A stretch of DNA of 35,588 bases, taken from NCBI RefSeq assembly GCF_010672085.1, contig NZ_JAAHHT010000081.1:1-35588 (forward strand), written 5' to 3'. Made by a program: the position numbers and the translations under genes. The stretch is from Okeania sp. SIO3I5. GTDB taxonomy: Bacteria > Cyanobacteriota > Cyanobacteriia > Cyanobacteriales > Microcoleaceae. This document shows, one piece after another, positions 9,692-17,612 of the stretch; position 1 is the first letter of the stretch; each line of letters opens with the position of its first letter. The notes under the pieces are model-generated. The model had not been told where the DNA came from, made no database searches, and was given only the letters and a program-made list of their open reading frames with translations.

Positions 9692-10014
9692 ATTTCTATC
9701 GAGATACAATAGAAAAAATTCTCAGAGAATATGCAAATATTCCTTATTCTTATGGCGAAATAGAAGAACATTTAATTATTGATAGTGAACGGAACCATTT
9801 TTTACTGGTAGATGTTGGTTGGCAACAAAAAAAGCGAGTTCACGGTTGCCTGACTCATATCCAAATTATTGATAATAAAATATGGATTCAACGAGATGGA
9901 ATAGAAGATGGTATTGCCAATGATTTAGTCAATGCAGGAATTCCTAAAAGTCAAATTGTTCTGGGTTTTCATCCTCCAGCAGTCCGCCATCATACGGAAT
10001 TTGCAGTCAGTTAA
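9679..10014 (+). CDS. xisI: XisI family protein
   Basis: 111 residues, the usual partner of XisH. Family hallmarks are the N-terminal YRDTIEKILREYA, the central IDSERNHFLLVDVGWQ and the C-terminal LVNAGIPKSQIVLGFHPP. The start is an ATG inside the end of xisH, preceded by GAGGAG at a suitable distance. The paired, overlapping arrangement resembles a toxin-antitoxin-like two-gene module, but no function of that kind is demonstrated by the sequence. Confidence 0.92.
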   Translation: MDTLNFYRDTIEKILREYANIPYSYGEIEEHLIIDSERNHFLLVDVGWQQKKRVHGCLTHIQIIDNKIWIQRDGIEDGIANDLVNAGIPKSQIVLGFHPPAVRHHTEFAVS

Positions 10015-10097
10015 CTTTTCCCGAAAAATTAAGGTATAAAGTCTCCCCATTCATGGAGAAAGAAGAAAAAAATTTCTTTTAACCAATAATAAGAGGT

Positions 10098-10134
10098 AAT
10101 TATTAATTATTAATTATTAATTGTTAATTATTAA
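10098..10134. repeat. TAATTAT heptamer run
   Basis: About five copies of a 7-bp unit between the convergent xisI and COP23 genes. A TCTCC/GGAGA hairpin (around 10048-10065) precedes it and could serve as a terminator, though it lacks a strong T-tract. Confidence 0.6.
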
Positions 10135-10136
10135 AC

Positions 10137-10754
10137 CTACCTTTCCAACCCTGCCAACTTATCCTCTTCTGCCAGAAAAACTTCTAATTTAATCGGCCAA
10201 CTTTGTTTAGACGAAGTAACTAACCTACCCTCACTATTTTGATAAGTAAAACCACCATTAACCAACCCATCAAAAATTTTATCTCTCGCCTGATTTCCTG
10301 CAACATCCTTCCACAAAGTTAAAAGCAATGGGCAGTCGCTACGTCCTCGAATTTTGGCACAAATAACTTCTTGGTCTGGTGTATTGGAGTCGGTGCGGTA
10401 GTCAAAACCTATTAAACCCACATTCCGAAAACTTTCTAATCGTTTAGCTATCTCGAAACATCGGCTTTTTTCATCCCAACCGCCACCCATTGGTATAACC
10501 ATTTTCAACCAGGGTGCATTGGTAAAATCATTGTCATACATTACCGTCCAAACTACTCCATATTTAGGGTCTGGATTTTGGGAGCAAGAAAAGCGGTGTG
10601 TTTTTTCTACTATTAGTGGTTGTTTAGCTTGTTGTTGCTGCTCTTGTTTTTGCAGAATGGCGATTAATAAACCACTAACCAATGCTAATAAGGAGATAAT
10701 TATTAGATTTGCCGGGTTAACGAATAAAGCACCCCGGTCTGAGTTTTGATTCAT
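10137..10754 (-). CDS. COP23-domain protein, membrane anchored
   Basis: 205 residues. A short polar N-terminus is followed by one hydrophobic segment (about residues 16-35, LIIISLLALVSGLLIAIL), so the protein is probably anchored with the rest outside the cytoplasm. The body has the COP23 pattern: a leading FSCSQNP with Cys, a second Cys in SRCFEIAKRLESF, then VICAKIRGRSDCPLLLTLW with two more Cys. COP23 was described as a circadian oscillating membrane protein in Synechococcus; the biochemical role of the domain is unknown. The gene faces xisHI tail to tail and is followed by the heptamer run. No regulatory signal is obvious. Confidence 0.8.
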   Translation of the reverse strand: MNQNSDRGALFVNPANLIIISLLALVSGLLIAILQKQEQQQQAKQPLIVEKTHRFSCSQNPDPKYGVVWTVMYDNDFTNAPWLKMVIPMGGGWDEKSRCFEIAKRLESFRNVGLIGFDYRTDSNTPDQEVICAKIRGRSDCPLLLTLWKDVAGNQARDKIFDGLVNGGFTYQNSEGRLVTSSKQSWPIKLEVFLAEEDKLAGLER

Positions 10755-11158
10755 GGATGGTGCTGAGATAGTTTGCTCTTTCTAGGATAGTTCTACTCGA
10801 CCAGGGTCGGCAACTTTAGGAAGTAAGTTTCGGTAATTAGATAAATGCAAGAATTGTTTGAATTTATCTAATTACACCATCAAATTATCTACCATCCAAA
10901 AAAAGGTGCGTGACGGCAAAATTTTTTGAGTTTCCGCAAAATTGAAAAAATGAGGTGATAATTACGGCATTGGACAGTGAGTATATATGTGCGCACCTTT
11001 CCCATTATGAATAATAATAGCACAAAATTATTTAAAGTCAAGCACTTTGCTGAAATTTTTTCTGGGAAATATGTAAAGGGAGCGATCGCCTTTTTTCAGT
11101 TATCAGTTATCAGTTATCAGTTATCAGTTATCAGTAGGAATATTGGTTGTCTTGTTAA
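10755..11158. other. Intergenic region with heptamer run
   Basis: No gene supported. It includes a TCAGTTA heptamer run (about 11095-11133) next to a HIP1 site. The phrase TTCTGGGAAATATG followed by GGAGCGATCGCC (11050-11088) recurs near 12678-12708, so it is another dispersed repeat. Confidence 0.5.
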
Positions 11159-11251
11159 TATAGTCATTCTGATTTAGATTGAGACAAAGTTTTCTTGCGG
11201 TGAAAGGGTTTTAGCTGAGAAAGTTTTCCATTCTTATTCAGAATGACTATA
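11159..11251. repeat. MITE-like element, 93 bp
   Basis: Perfect 14-bp terminal inverted repeats TATAGTCATTCTGA / TCAGAATGACTATA-type (TATAGTCATTCTGA at 11159-11172, complement at 11238-11251) flank about 65 bp of non-coding DNA. Size and ends fit a miniature transposable element. No second copy is seen in this window. Confidence 0.6.
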
Positions 11252-11329
11252 GTCTAATATTATCAAAAGTATTGTAGAATAAAGTAGTGAAAAATATCGA
11301 CGTTTAATTCCTAAAATCTAACCAATTTA

Positions 11330-11611
11330 ATGTTTGAATGGAACGAAAACAAAAACCAACAGAACATCAGAAAACATGGCATTAGCTTTGAAGAAGCAAG
11401 CGAAATTTTTTATGGCATAGTTTTTACTACTATTGATGAAAGATATGATTATGGAGAGATTCGCGAAATTAGTATTGGAGCTATTCAAGGTGTTATAATT
11501 ATTACTGTTGTTCATACAGAACGTAACGGTAATATTCGTATCATCTCAGCTAGAAAAGCAACCCTCAAAGAACGGAAAATTTATTATGACTATTTCACCC
11601 GAACGACTTAA
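11330..11611 (+). CDS. brnT: BrnT family type II toxin
   Basis: 93 residues matching BrnT, a RelE-fold ribonuclease toxin. The family signatures are the N-terminal FEWNENKNQQNIRKHGISF (WDxxKxxxNxxKHGxxF type), the central Asp/Glu-rich RYDYGEIREISIG and the C-terminal RIISARKATLKERKIYY. It cuts RNA to stop translation and is neutralised by BrnA. The antitoxin gene overlaps its end by 26 bp. No Shine-Dalgarno is visible before the ATG. Both genes are intact, unlike the TA pair about 600 bp downstream. Confidence 0.9.
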   Translation: MFEWNENKNQQNIRKHGISFEEASEIFYGIVFTTIDERYDYGEIREISIGAIQGVIIITVVHTERNGNIRIISARKATLKERKIYYDYFTRTT

Positions 11612-11837
11612 AGAATTGCAAAATATAAAAGATTCTGAGATTGACACCTCAGAGATTCCTGAACTTGACGAGGAATTTTGGCAAAAAGCTAGAAGAGTTG
11701 AACCGAGATTTCAAGAAACAGTTTTGATTCAATTAGATCCAGATATTATCAATTGGTTTAAACATCAAAGTCCAAACTATAAAACAATAATCAATCAAGT
11801 TTTGCGTGATTATATTAATCAACAAAAACCAGAATGA
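11586..11837 (+). CDS. brnA: BrnA family antitoxin
   Basis: 83 residues from the ATG at 11586 (MTISPERLKELQNIKD), chosen because BrnA proteins begin near such a helix; a longer frame opens at 11508 inside brnT. The C-terminal half, QETVLIQLDPDIINWFKH then YKTIINQVLRDYINQQ, is the ribbon-helix-helix-like DNA-binding part through which BrnA binds BrnT and represses the brnTA promoter. Autoregulation is known for the family and assumed here. Confidence 0.88.
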   Translation: MTISPERLKELQNIKDSEIDTSEIPELDEEFWQKARRVEPRFQETVLIQLDPDIINWFKHQSPNYKTIINQVLRDYINQQKPE

Positions 11838-11866
11838 ATTTTAACGAAGGTTCGTCAAGTTTGCCA

Positions 11867-11913
11867 AGGATTTTAATCCTTAGCTAATAGCTTAAGTCAT
11901 CTTAAAGATGACT
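11867..11913 (+). terminator. Two adjacent hairpins after brnA
   Basis: AAGGATT-TT-AATCCTT (11867-11882) and AGTCATCTT-A-AAGATGACT (11895-11913) are perfect inverted repeats 30 and 58 bases after the brnA stop. The second is followed only by AAAATTAT, and a T8 tract appears about 20 bases further, so terminator function is plausible rather than clear. Confidence 0.4.
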
Positions 11914-11999
11914 AAAATTATCTATATCGTTTTTTTTCAGCAGGCGATCGCCATATTCATTTATTAGTTATCAGTTATCAGCTTTTCAGTTTTTCCAGA

Positions 12000-12452
12000 T
12001 TAACTTTCGTCTACTAAAATTAATGCTTCTGTTTTCAGAGACTGACTTAAATAAAAACCATTATTTTCTAATGCTTCTAAAATAGGGAATAATTGGTCAA
12101 CTAATCCTAACTGTTTAGCTTTTACTAAAACTCCCACCGTTCCTATTATTTTAATCCCTAATCTTTTCGCTGTATTTCTTGCTTGTCTATCATCAACAAT
12201 TAAACGATAACCTAACTCATAAGCTAAAGTAATAGCCTCTGCTTCTCCATCATCAACCACTAACTTTAAAGAATTAACCATCCCTATATTTTGGGTACTT
12301 TTAACAATCAACCAAGAAAAATAAATACCAAACTATTTTTGAACCTCTGGTGGAATTGTCACCTGAGAAAACATCTGCGGTAATAAATCTATTTTACCAA
12401 TTCTTTCTAACCCAATTAAGCAGGTACTATCAGCAATAATTAAATCAGTCAT
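12000..12452 (-). pseudogene. DUF3368 PIN-like toxin with in-frame stop
   Basis: The start ATG (12450-12452) overlaps the UPF0175 stop as ATGA. The frame runs MTDLIIADSTCLIGLERIG with the first acidic PIN residue (Asp8), reaches a TAG at 12333-12335 after 39 codons, and continues in the same frame to 12000 with the rest of the family sequence: VDDGEAEAITLAYELGY, then LIVDDRQARNTAKRLGI and TVGVLVKAK. Read through, 150 residues is normal for DUF3368. PIN-fold toxins cleave RNA. The stop probably inactivates it, although a start at the TTG near 12311 could still make a C-terminal fragment that keeps the later acidic residues. Confidence 0.85.
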
Positions 12453-12664
12453 TTACTTATTTCTTCCCGCAATTCTTCAGGAGAATAATTAAAAATAGGG
12501 ACTTTGTATTGTCCCAAAACTTCCATAAAAGCTGATTTAGAATATCCTGCTAATTGTGCTGCTTTTCCTAAAGAAATTTTATTAATTTCATACAATTTTA
12601 TTGCTAAGAACAACTTAGCTTCATTTTCAGAAATTCCCATAGGAAGTTCACAAACTAAATTCAT
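12449..12664 (-). CDS. UPF0175 family antitoxin
   Basis: 71 residues of the UPF0175 family, typically found just upstream of a DUF3368/PIN toxin, as here with a 4-bp overlap. The sequence shows a small helix-turn-helix-like segment, KISLGKAAQLAGYSKSAFME, and the terminal YSPEELREEI. AGGAG sits about 6 bases before the ATG. The gene is intact although its partner has a nonsense codon, which suggests the pair is on its way out or the antitoxin is retained alone. Confidence 0.87.
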   Translation of the reverse strand: MNLVCELPMGISENEAKLFLAIKLYEINKISLGKAAQLAGYSKSAFMEVLGQYKVPIFNYSPEELREEISK

Positions 12665-12743
12665 AATTGCTCCTTTTTTTCTGGGAAATATGAATCGGAG
12701 CGATCGCCCAACATTAAGTACATTAAGTAGAAATATTGTTTTG

Positions 12744-12791
12744 AGTTTTGCTCTAACCCTACATGAATTATATGAGGGCTAGAGCAAAACT
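12744..12791. repeat. Inverted repeat AGTTTTGCTCTA
   Basis: Perfect 12-bp arms (AGTTTTGCTCTA at 12744-12755, TAGAGCAAAACT at 12780-12791) with a 24-base loop, upstream of the UPF0175 gene. It may be a palindromic repeat or the end of a regulatory region. Confidence 0.5.
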
Positions 12792-12849
12792 ACGAGCCTA
12801 ATTATAAAATTAGGCAGATAATTTGTATTAATTTTTAACCTAAGCAGTA

Positions 12850-12999
12850 GCTTTTTCAGGAGGTTTGATATCATGCCCGCTGATATCGTGTAAACTCAAC
12901 AGGCAAGATGCCTATTCCACAGGGTGAATATCTACAGGAAATCTAAGTTTTTTCGAGGTTAATACCCTTAATTCCTAGATAACTAAAGCCTGAAAAAGC
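12850..12999. repeat. 150-bp element with 11-bp inverted ends
   Basis: GCTTTTTCAGG at 12850-12860 and CCTGAAAAAGC at 12989-12999 bracket non-coding DNA containing GATATC twice. MITE-like in size and shape; no second copy seen here. It occupies most of the gap between the toxin pair and the dehydrogenase gene. Confidence 0.45.
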
Positions 13000-13035
13000 A
13001 AATTTATGAATCCTGAATTCTGAATTCTTACCCTT

Positions 13036-14058
13036 TTACAATACCGATGCTACCGGACATGATATTACCTCATTTTTCAGAGAATTTCCCTGTTCAAAAT
13101 CGGTAATACTAGAAATAGTTGTACTAGCAATATCATCCATTGCTTCCTTGGTAAAAAATGCTTGATGAGAAGTAATCAAAACATTAGGAAAAGATTGTAA
13201 TAATAGGAAAGTATCATCCTGAATAATTGTGTCAGATAAATCCTTAAAGAAAAGATTTTTTTCTTGTTCATAAACATCAATTCCTAAATAAGCAATGATT
13301 CCAGATTTTATCCCTTCAATAGCAGCTTTTGTATCAATTAATTGACCGCGACTGGTATTAATTAACATTACTCCTGGTTTCATTTGAGCGATAGTTTCAG
13401 CATTAATTAAATGATGATTTTCTGGTGTTAGAGGACAATGCAAGGAAATAATATCAGAGCTTGCTAATAATTCAGGTAAATCTACATAACGAGCATTACC
13501 AATTTCTTCAAATTTAGGATTAGGATAAGGATCGTATGCAAGTAAATGACAACCAAAACCATGTAAAATCTGAGCAAGAATAATACCGATTTTACCAGTT
13601 CCAATAATTCCAACTGTACGACTGTGTAAATCAAATCCTAATAAACCATTTAAAGAGAAATTATCCTCACGCACTCGGTTATAAGCTCTATATAATTTAC
13701 GGTTGAGCATCATCATCATCCCCACAGCAAATTCTGCTACTGAATAGGGAGAATAAGCTGTCACTCGCACAACTTTAATACCAACTTCAGCAGCAGTTTC
13801 TAGGTCAACATTATTAAAACCAGTACACCGTAGAGCAACTAAACCAATACCTTGATCAGCTAAAATTTTCAGAGTTTCAGCACCCACGTCATCATTGACA
13901 AATACACAAATTGCCGAACATTCTGCTGCCAAAGTAGCAGTTTTTGCCTCCAGTCGAGTTTCATGGAAAATAAATTCATGGTTAGCATTAGTAGCAGTAT
14001 TAGCTGCCTCTAGAAATTGGCGATCGTACTTTTCGGTACTAAAAACAGCAACTTTCAT
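13036..14058 (-). CDS. D-lactate dehydrogenase type 2-hydroxyacid dehydrogenase
   Basis: 340 residues, cytoplasmic, NADH-dependent reduction of pyruvate to D-lactate (or a related 2-ketoacid). The Rossmann motif is VGIIGTGKIGIILAQ (about 149-163). Catalytic residues are Arg237 in NTSRGQLID, Glu264 in DVYEQE and His298 in ITSHQAFFT. DVYEQEKNLFF and the preceding SPYSVAEFAVGMMM are typical of fermentative LdhA rather than phosphoglycerate dehydrogenase. The gene is monocistronic. The upstream side carries a 208-bp dispersed repeat. Substrate assignment is by family; the fold and mechanism are secure. Confidence 0.9.
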   Translation of the reverse strand: MKVAVFSTEKYDRQFLEAANTATNANHEFIFHETRLEAKTATLAAECSAICVFVNDDVGAETLKILADQGIGLVALRCTGFNNVDLETAAEVGIKVVRVTAYSPYSVAEFAVGMMMMLNRKLYRAYNRVREDNFSLNGLLGFDLHSRTVGIIGTGKIGIILAQILHGFGCHLLAYDPYPNPKFEEIGNARYVDLPELLASSDIISLHCPLTPENHHLINAETIAQMKPGVMLINTSRGQLIDTKAAIEGIKSGIIAYLGIDVYEQEKNLFFKDLSDTIIQDDTFLLLQSFPNVLITSHQAFFTKEAMDDIASTTISSITDFEQGNSLKNEVISCPVASVL

Positions 14059-14098
14059 TTAAAATATCCGCCCTTGTTGAATAAAAGTATGATTTTAC

Positions 14099-14306
14099 AG
14101 GAGTCAAATCAATTCAAAATTAAAAATTATTAATTCTTGCATTATAACCTCTGCCTAAAGTCAGAGGCTTGAAATCAGGAAAATATTTTTGATTTTTTTC
14201 GTTCTAAAGAACGAGGCTTGAATCCTTAATTAAACAATTATTGAAATTAAGGAATAAACCAAAATTTTTGAACTTTGAATTTTTAATTTTGAATTCAAAA
14301 AATGGT
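14099..14306. repeat. 208-bp dispersed element, copy 1
   Basis: It begins AGGAGTCAAATCAATTC and ends GAATTCAAAAAATGGT, with a close copy at 30606-30816. Inside are hairpins CCTCTG-CCTAAAGT-CAGAGG and CGTTC-TAAA-GAACG. TTCAAAATT near the left end is complemented by AATTTTGAA near the right end. No open frame; probably a non-autonomous mobile repeat. It lies just upstream of the dehydrogenase gene. Confidence 0.75.
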
Positions 14307-14420
14307 CAGGAAAGAGCTTTTTGCCAGCCTTAAATAGAAGAAATAGCTTGATTTAGACATTAGAAATTTAAGAATTTCATATCTAAAATCAGCAACGCAA
14401 AAAAAAATACTAAATGCTTT

Positions 14421-14627
14421 TTAATTCAATTTTAAAGCACTGACAGGTACTTCATCCCAAGACTCAACAGTTCGCAGTGTAGCTTTCCATCCTTGTTCTT
14501 TTTGAGCATCAGTTAAATTTTTTTGAAAAGATTCATGGCATTCTTGAGCTTGCTGTTTGTCACAACAGGCAATACAAGAGTAGATAATACCAGATGGATC
14601 TATCTGTTCATTTACCCAAATAGTCAT
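14421..14627 (-). CDS. Small conserved cyanobacterial protein (MTIWVNEQ family)
   Basis: 68 residues starting MTIWVNEQIDPSGIIYSCIA. An ATG four codons upstream is in frame, but the family begins at MTIW as I recall it. The protein has four Cys (IACCDKQQAQECHESF and SCIACC), a charged middle and the ending TVESWDEVPVSALKLN. I recognise it as a widely conserved short cyanobacterial protein, sometimes labelled 'glycogen debranching protein' in databases, a name its size cannot justify. It has no signal peptide or membrane segment. The function is unknown; the clustered Cys could bind metal or form disulfides. Confidence 0.7.
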   Translation of the reverse strand: MTIWVNEQIDPSGIIYSCIACCDKQQAQECHESFQKNLTDAQKEQGWKATLRTVESWDEVPVSALKLN

Positions 14628-14654
14628 TTCAGTTATCATTTGTTATTGTTAACT

Positions 14655-14975
14655 TTCCTGGCGGGAAGTCCCGCGCTCTCGCATTAGCGGAGCCTAGCGG
14701 CAGCTATTAGGGCAGCGTCGGGATGAAAGCCAGGGCTAACGATTAGACTAGACGTCTCCACAAATAAAATGTTCCGCTCCCCGAGACCACGCAGGAGGTA
14801 TTTTATTATGATACTTATAGTTGGTCGTAAGATCAACGAACACAGGGGGAGGACATCACCTCTGTCATGCGCAGCGGTCAGGGTTTCCCTGGCGCTCAGA
14901 ATCCCGCTTTGTCCATCCCCCCTAACCCCCCTTTCAAAGGGGGGAATAGAAGGGCAACGTCGGGAGTATGTCAAG
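14655..14975 (+). mobile_element. Probable IS200/IS605-type right-end remnant
   Basis: G+C-richer than its surroundings and full of stem-loops: AATAAAAT/ATTTTATT (14763-14770 with 14800-14807), GTTG...CAAC around 14820-14838 and AGGG-TTT-CCCT near 14879-14889. The order GAGACCAC, GGGGGAGGACATCACC, GCGCTCAGAATCCCG and a final CGGGAGTATGTCAA resembles the 3' end of cyanobacterial tnpB elements, where the guide RNA (reRNA/omega RNA) is encoded. No tnpB reading frame remains beside it. A CCCCCCTTT-C-AAAGGGGGG hairpin repeat (14926-14944) appears inserted between the AATCCCG and CGGGAG arms. Identification rests on remembered motif order, so it is tentative. Confidence 0.45.
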
Positions 14976-15019
14976 TGTAGATGCTAAGTTCTAAATGCTG
15001 GCCTATATTCAAAAAAACA

Positions 15020-17329
15020 TTATATTTCAGCTACATCCCAAGCTGTACCTAACCTTCCCGGATTAGCTATACTGTTCCGTGTTCCGTCATCATCCATGAA
15101 CCAAATCCGGTTAACTCCATTGTTTTCATTACGCCAGACAATGTCTGCTACTCCATCATTATTAAAATCGTCTACTCCGGCGACATCCCAAGCTGTACCT
15201 AACCTGGGCAGATTACGTTGACTGTCCCGTGTACCGTTATCATCCATGAACCAAATCCGGTTCGCTCCATTGTTTTCATTACGCCAGAGAATGTCTGCTA
15301 CTCCATCTTCATTAAAATCCTCTACTCCGGCGACATCCCAAGCTGTACCTAACCTTGGCAGATTACGTTGAGTGTCTCGTGTGCCGTCGTCATCCATGAA
15401 CCAAATCCGGTTGGCTCCATTTCGATGACGCCAGAGAATGTCTGTTACTCCATCATCATTAAAATCGTCTACTCCGGCGACATCCCAAGCTGTACCTAGC
15501 CTTGGCAGATTACGTTGAGTGTCCCGTGTGCCGTTATCATCCATGAACCAAATCCGGTTGGCTCCATTTCGATGACGCCAGAGAATGTCTGCTACTCCAT
15601 CATCATTAAAATCGTCTACTCCGGCGACATCCCAAGCTGTACCTAACCTTGGCAGATTACGTTGAGTGTCCCGTGTGCCGTCGTCATCCATGAACCAAAT
15701 CCGGTTGGCTCCATTTCGATGACGCCAGAGAATGTCTGCTACTCCATCATCATTAAAATCCTCTACTCCGGCGACATCCCAAGCTGTACCTAACCTTGGC
15801 AGATTACGTTGAGTGTCCCGTGTGCCGTCATCATCCATGAACCAAATCCGGTTGGCTCCATTTCGATGACGCCAGAGAATGTCTGCTACTCCATCATCAT
15901 TAAAATCAAAACGGACTGGTTCATTGTTGACAGCGTTACTGCGAGTAATGGTGCTGCCAAACAGGTCATTGTTGTCTTGGTCATCGCCTGATGCAATTCT
16001 GTCTGGGGCAGGACTATCTGTCTGAGCATCAGCAGCATTATTAGAGGAGAATGTAGTGGCGTCATCAATGGTGACAGTAGGGAGAGAAGTTGGCATTCCT
16101 TGATCGCTACCATCGGGGTTTTCATCGGTGAGTTTCATGGCAAATATTGCACCACCGAGACCTTCTCCATTGCTTGCACCGGAGCCACCAGTGGCATTAT
16201 TATTGCTGAAGGTACTTTGGGAAATATTAAGGCTGCCAGAGCGTATGAATACAGCTCCACCCATTCCGTCACCACCGTTGCTACCACTGAAGCTACTGAC
16301 GCTGCCAAACTCGTCGCCACCTATTCCGTAGCCACCGTTACCACCACCGAAGCCACCGAAGCCACCTGTTCCCTCGCCATTACTGCCACGGGTGCCACTG
16401 CTGACACCGATACTACCGGCACCACCGATACCACCACCACCGCCACCACCGAAGCCACCGTCGCCACCGTCGCCATTGCCACCTGAGCCACCATAGGCAC
16501 CTGCGCCGCCACTGCCACCGAAACCGCTACCACCGCCACCACCAAAGCCACCATCGCCACCAAAGCCACTGCCGCCGATGCCACCGATGCCACCAGTGTA
16601 AAAGTAGCCACTGGGGATACCGTAACCATTGCCACCAAACACACCGTAACCGAAGCCACCGCTACCACCGAAACCACCATTACCACCGACACCAAAGCCA
16701 CCGATGCCACCGATGGGACTGTTGTTCCTAGCCAAGCCACCAAGGCCGTAACCACCGTCACCAAGGAAGCCACCGTTGCTACCGGAGGTGATGCCACCTA
16801 CTAAGCCCCCTGAAAAGCCGTTACCAGGCTCCCCATTATTCTCAGATAACCTAACACTAAAAATACCGCCACCTCCATTGCCAGCAGCAGTATCACCAGA
16901 ATTTCCACCTATCGCCCGATTTCTACGAAAGTTAACATTATCTACAGAAACATTACCATCATAGATAAACAAGGCACCACCCATTCCGGCGCCTCCGCCT
17001 CCTAGATTACTGTTTCCACCCTTGGCTCTACCGTTAGTCAGATTTAAGTTGTTAATATTCACCGTTCCCGACCTCACGAACAATGGACGGTAGGTATTGT
17101 CACCACTAATTCTAGCTCTTTCCTCTTCAACTGTATCTGGATCGTCCCCCGTAATCGTAATGTTGCTATCAATTAGTTGAATCATTTCGCCGGATAATGT
17201 GACATTGTTCTTGATAACGATAGTATCGTTCCCTGGTCGGTTATTTGCATCCAATATTGCTTTACTTAGGGTTCCGGCAGTATCGCCCAAACCGTTATCT
17301 GTTGCTTGATTTACTTCAAATATAGCCAT
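15020..17329 (-). CDS. Gly-rich beta-helix protein with six C-terminal VCBS/FG-GAP-like repeats
   Basis: 769 residues. Residues about 1-150 (TLSKAILDANNRPGNDTIVI, then short Asn/Val strands) look like a parallel beta-helix of the kind seen in secreted cyanobacterial proteins. About 150-350 is a Gly-dominated region (GGFGGSGGFG type) followed by another helix-like segment. The last 300 or so residues are six repeats of 49-50 residues, each DFNDDGVADILWRHRNGANR, IWFMDDDGTR and so on to RLGTAWDVAGV. DxNxDGxxD is a calcium-binding loop typical of integrin-like FG-GAP/VCBS repeats. Secretion to the surface is inferred; there is no classical signal peptide, so a type I route is possible. AGGAAG precedes the ATG by about 11 bases. 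The DNA of the repeats is almost identical, implying recent expansion. Confidence 0.85.
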   Translation of the reverse strand: MAIFEVNQATDNGLGDTAGTLSKAILDANNRPGNDTIVIKNNVTLSGEMIQLIDSNITITGDDPDTVEEERARISGDNTYRPLFVRSGTVNINNLNLTNGRAKGGNSNLGGGGAGMGGALFIYDGNVSVDNVNFRRNRAIGGNSGDTAAGNGGGGIFSVRLSENNGEPGNGFSGGLVGGITSGSNGGFLGDGGYGLGGLARNNSPIGGIGGFGVGGNGGFGGSGGFGYGVFGGNGYGIPSGYFYTGGIGGIGGSGFGGDGGFGGGGGSGFGGSGGAGAYGGSGGNGDGGDGGFGGGGGGGIGGAGSIGVSSGTRGSNGEGTGGFGGFGGGNGGYGIGGDEFGSVSSFSGSNGGDGMGGAVFIRSGSLNISQSTFSNNNATGGSGASNGEGLGGAIFAMKLTDENPDGSDQGMPTSLPTVTIDDATTFSSNNAADAQTDSPAPDRIASGDDQDNNDLFGSTITRSNAVNNEPVRFDFNDDGVADILWRHRNGANRIWFMDDDGTRDTQRNLPRLGTAWDVAGVEDFNDDGVADILWRHRNGANRIWFMDDDGTRDTQRNLPRLGTAWDVAGVDDFNDDGVADILWRHRNGANRIWFMDDNGTRDTQRNLPRLGTAWDVAGVDDFNDDGVTDILWRHRNGANRIWFMDDDGTRDTQRNLPRLGTAWDVAGVEDFNEDGVADILWRNENNGANRIWFMDDNGTRDSQRNLPRLGTAWDVAGVDDFNNDGVADIVWRNENNGVNRIWFMDDDGTRNSIANPGRLGTAWDVAEI

Positions 17330-17390
17330 TTGTGTTAGTTCTTCCTAGTAATTGTTGTACTAATTTGTTGACGTTGAAGGTAAGGTTCCT

Positions 17391-17504
17391 AGGGGGTTTG
17401 GAGACCAAACCCCTACGTTCTTTTTACCCATGCTACCGGATTTAATGTGACATTTTCTTGACCTTGGAGATAACGTCCCTAGAGGGTTTGGAGACCAAAC
17501 CCCT
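17391..17504. repeat. Two copies of an AGGGGTTTGG hairpin
   Basis: GGGTTTGG-AGA-CCAAACCC hairpins at about 17391-17414 and 17481-17504, both followed by ACGTTCTT, in the gap between the sulfotransferase and the Gly-rich gene. A GTAGGGGTTTGGTCTCCC variant occurs at 7271. This is a dispersed palindromic family. A heptamer run (ATTATCA, about 17594-17618) follows. Confidence 0.65.
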
Positions 17505-17612
17505 ACGTTCTTAAATTTTACCAATGAATAATTGATAATTTCTGGATAAGAATTGATTTTACTTTTGATTTTTGGAGATGTCTATCCATTTTTCATTATC
17601 AATTATCAATTA

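Noticed and set aside
9278-10014. Evidence for an fdxN excision element
   Set aside because: xisH and xisI are present but no xisF recombinase, nif genes or element borders are seen; these gene families are common away from such elements.
14684-14974. 96-residue minus-strand protein
   Set aside because: It is formed by stem-loop-rich DNA of the probable IS right end; its sequence (CPSIPPFERGVRGD) is the translation of a common intergenic hairpin.
16100-16797. Thr- and Val-rich proteins antisense to or out of frame with the Gly-rich gene
   Set aside because: They are shadows of the GGX codon repeats; only the minus-strand frame has beta-helix and calcium-loop sequence.
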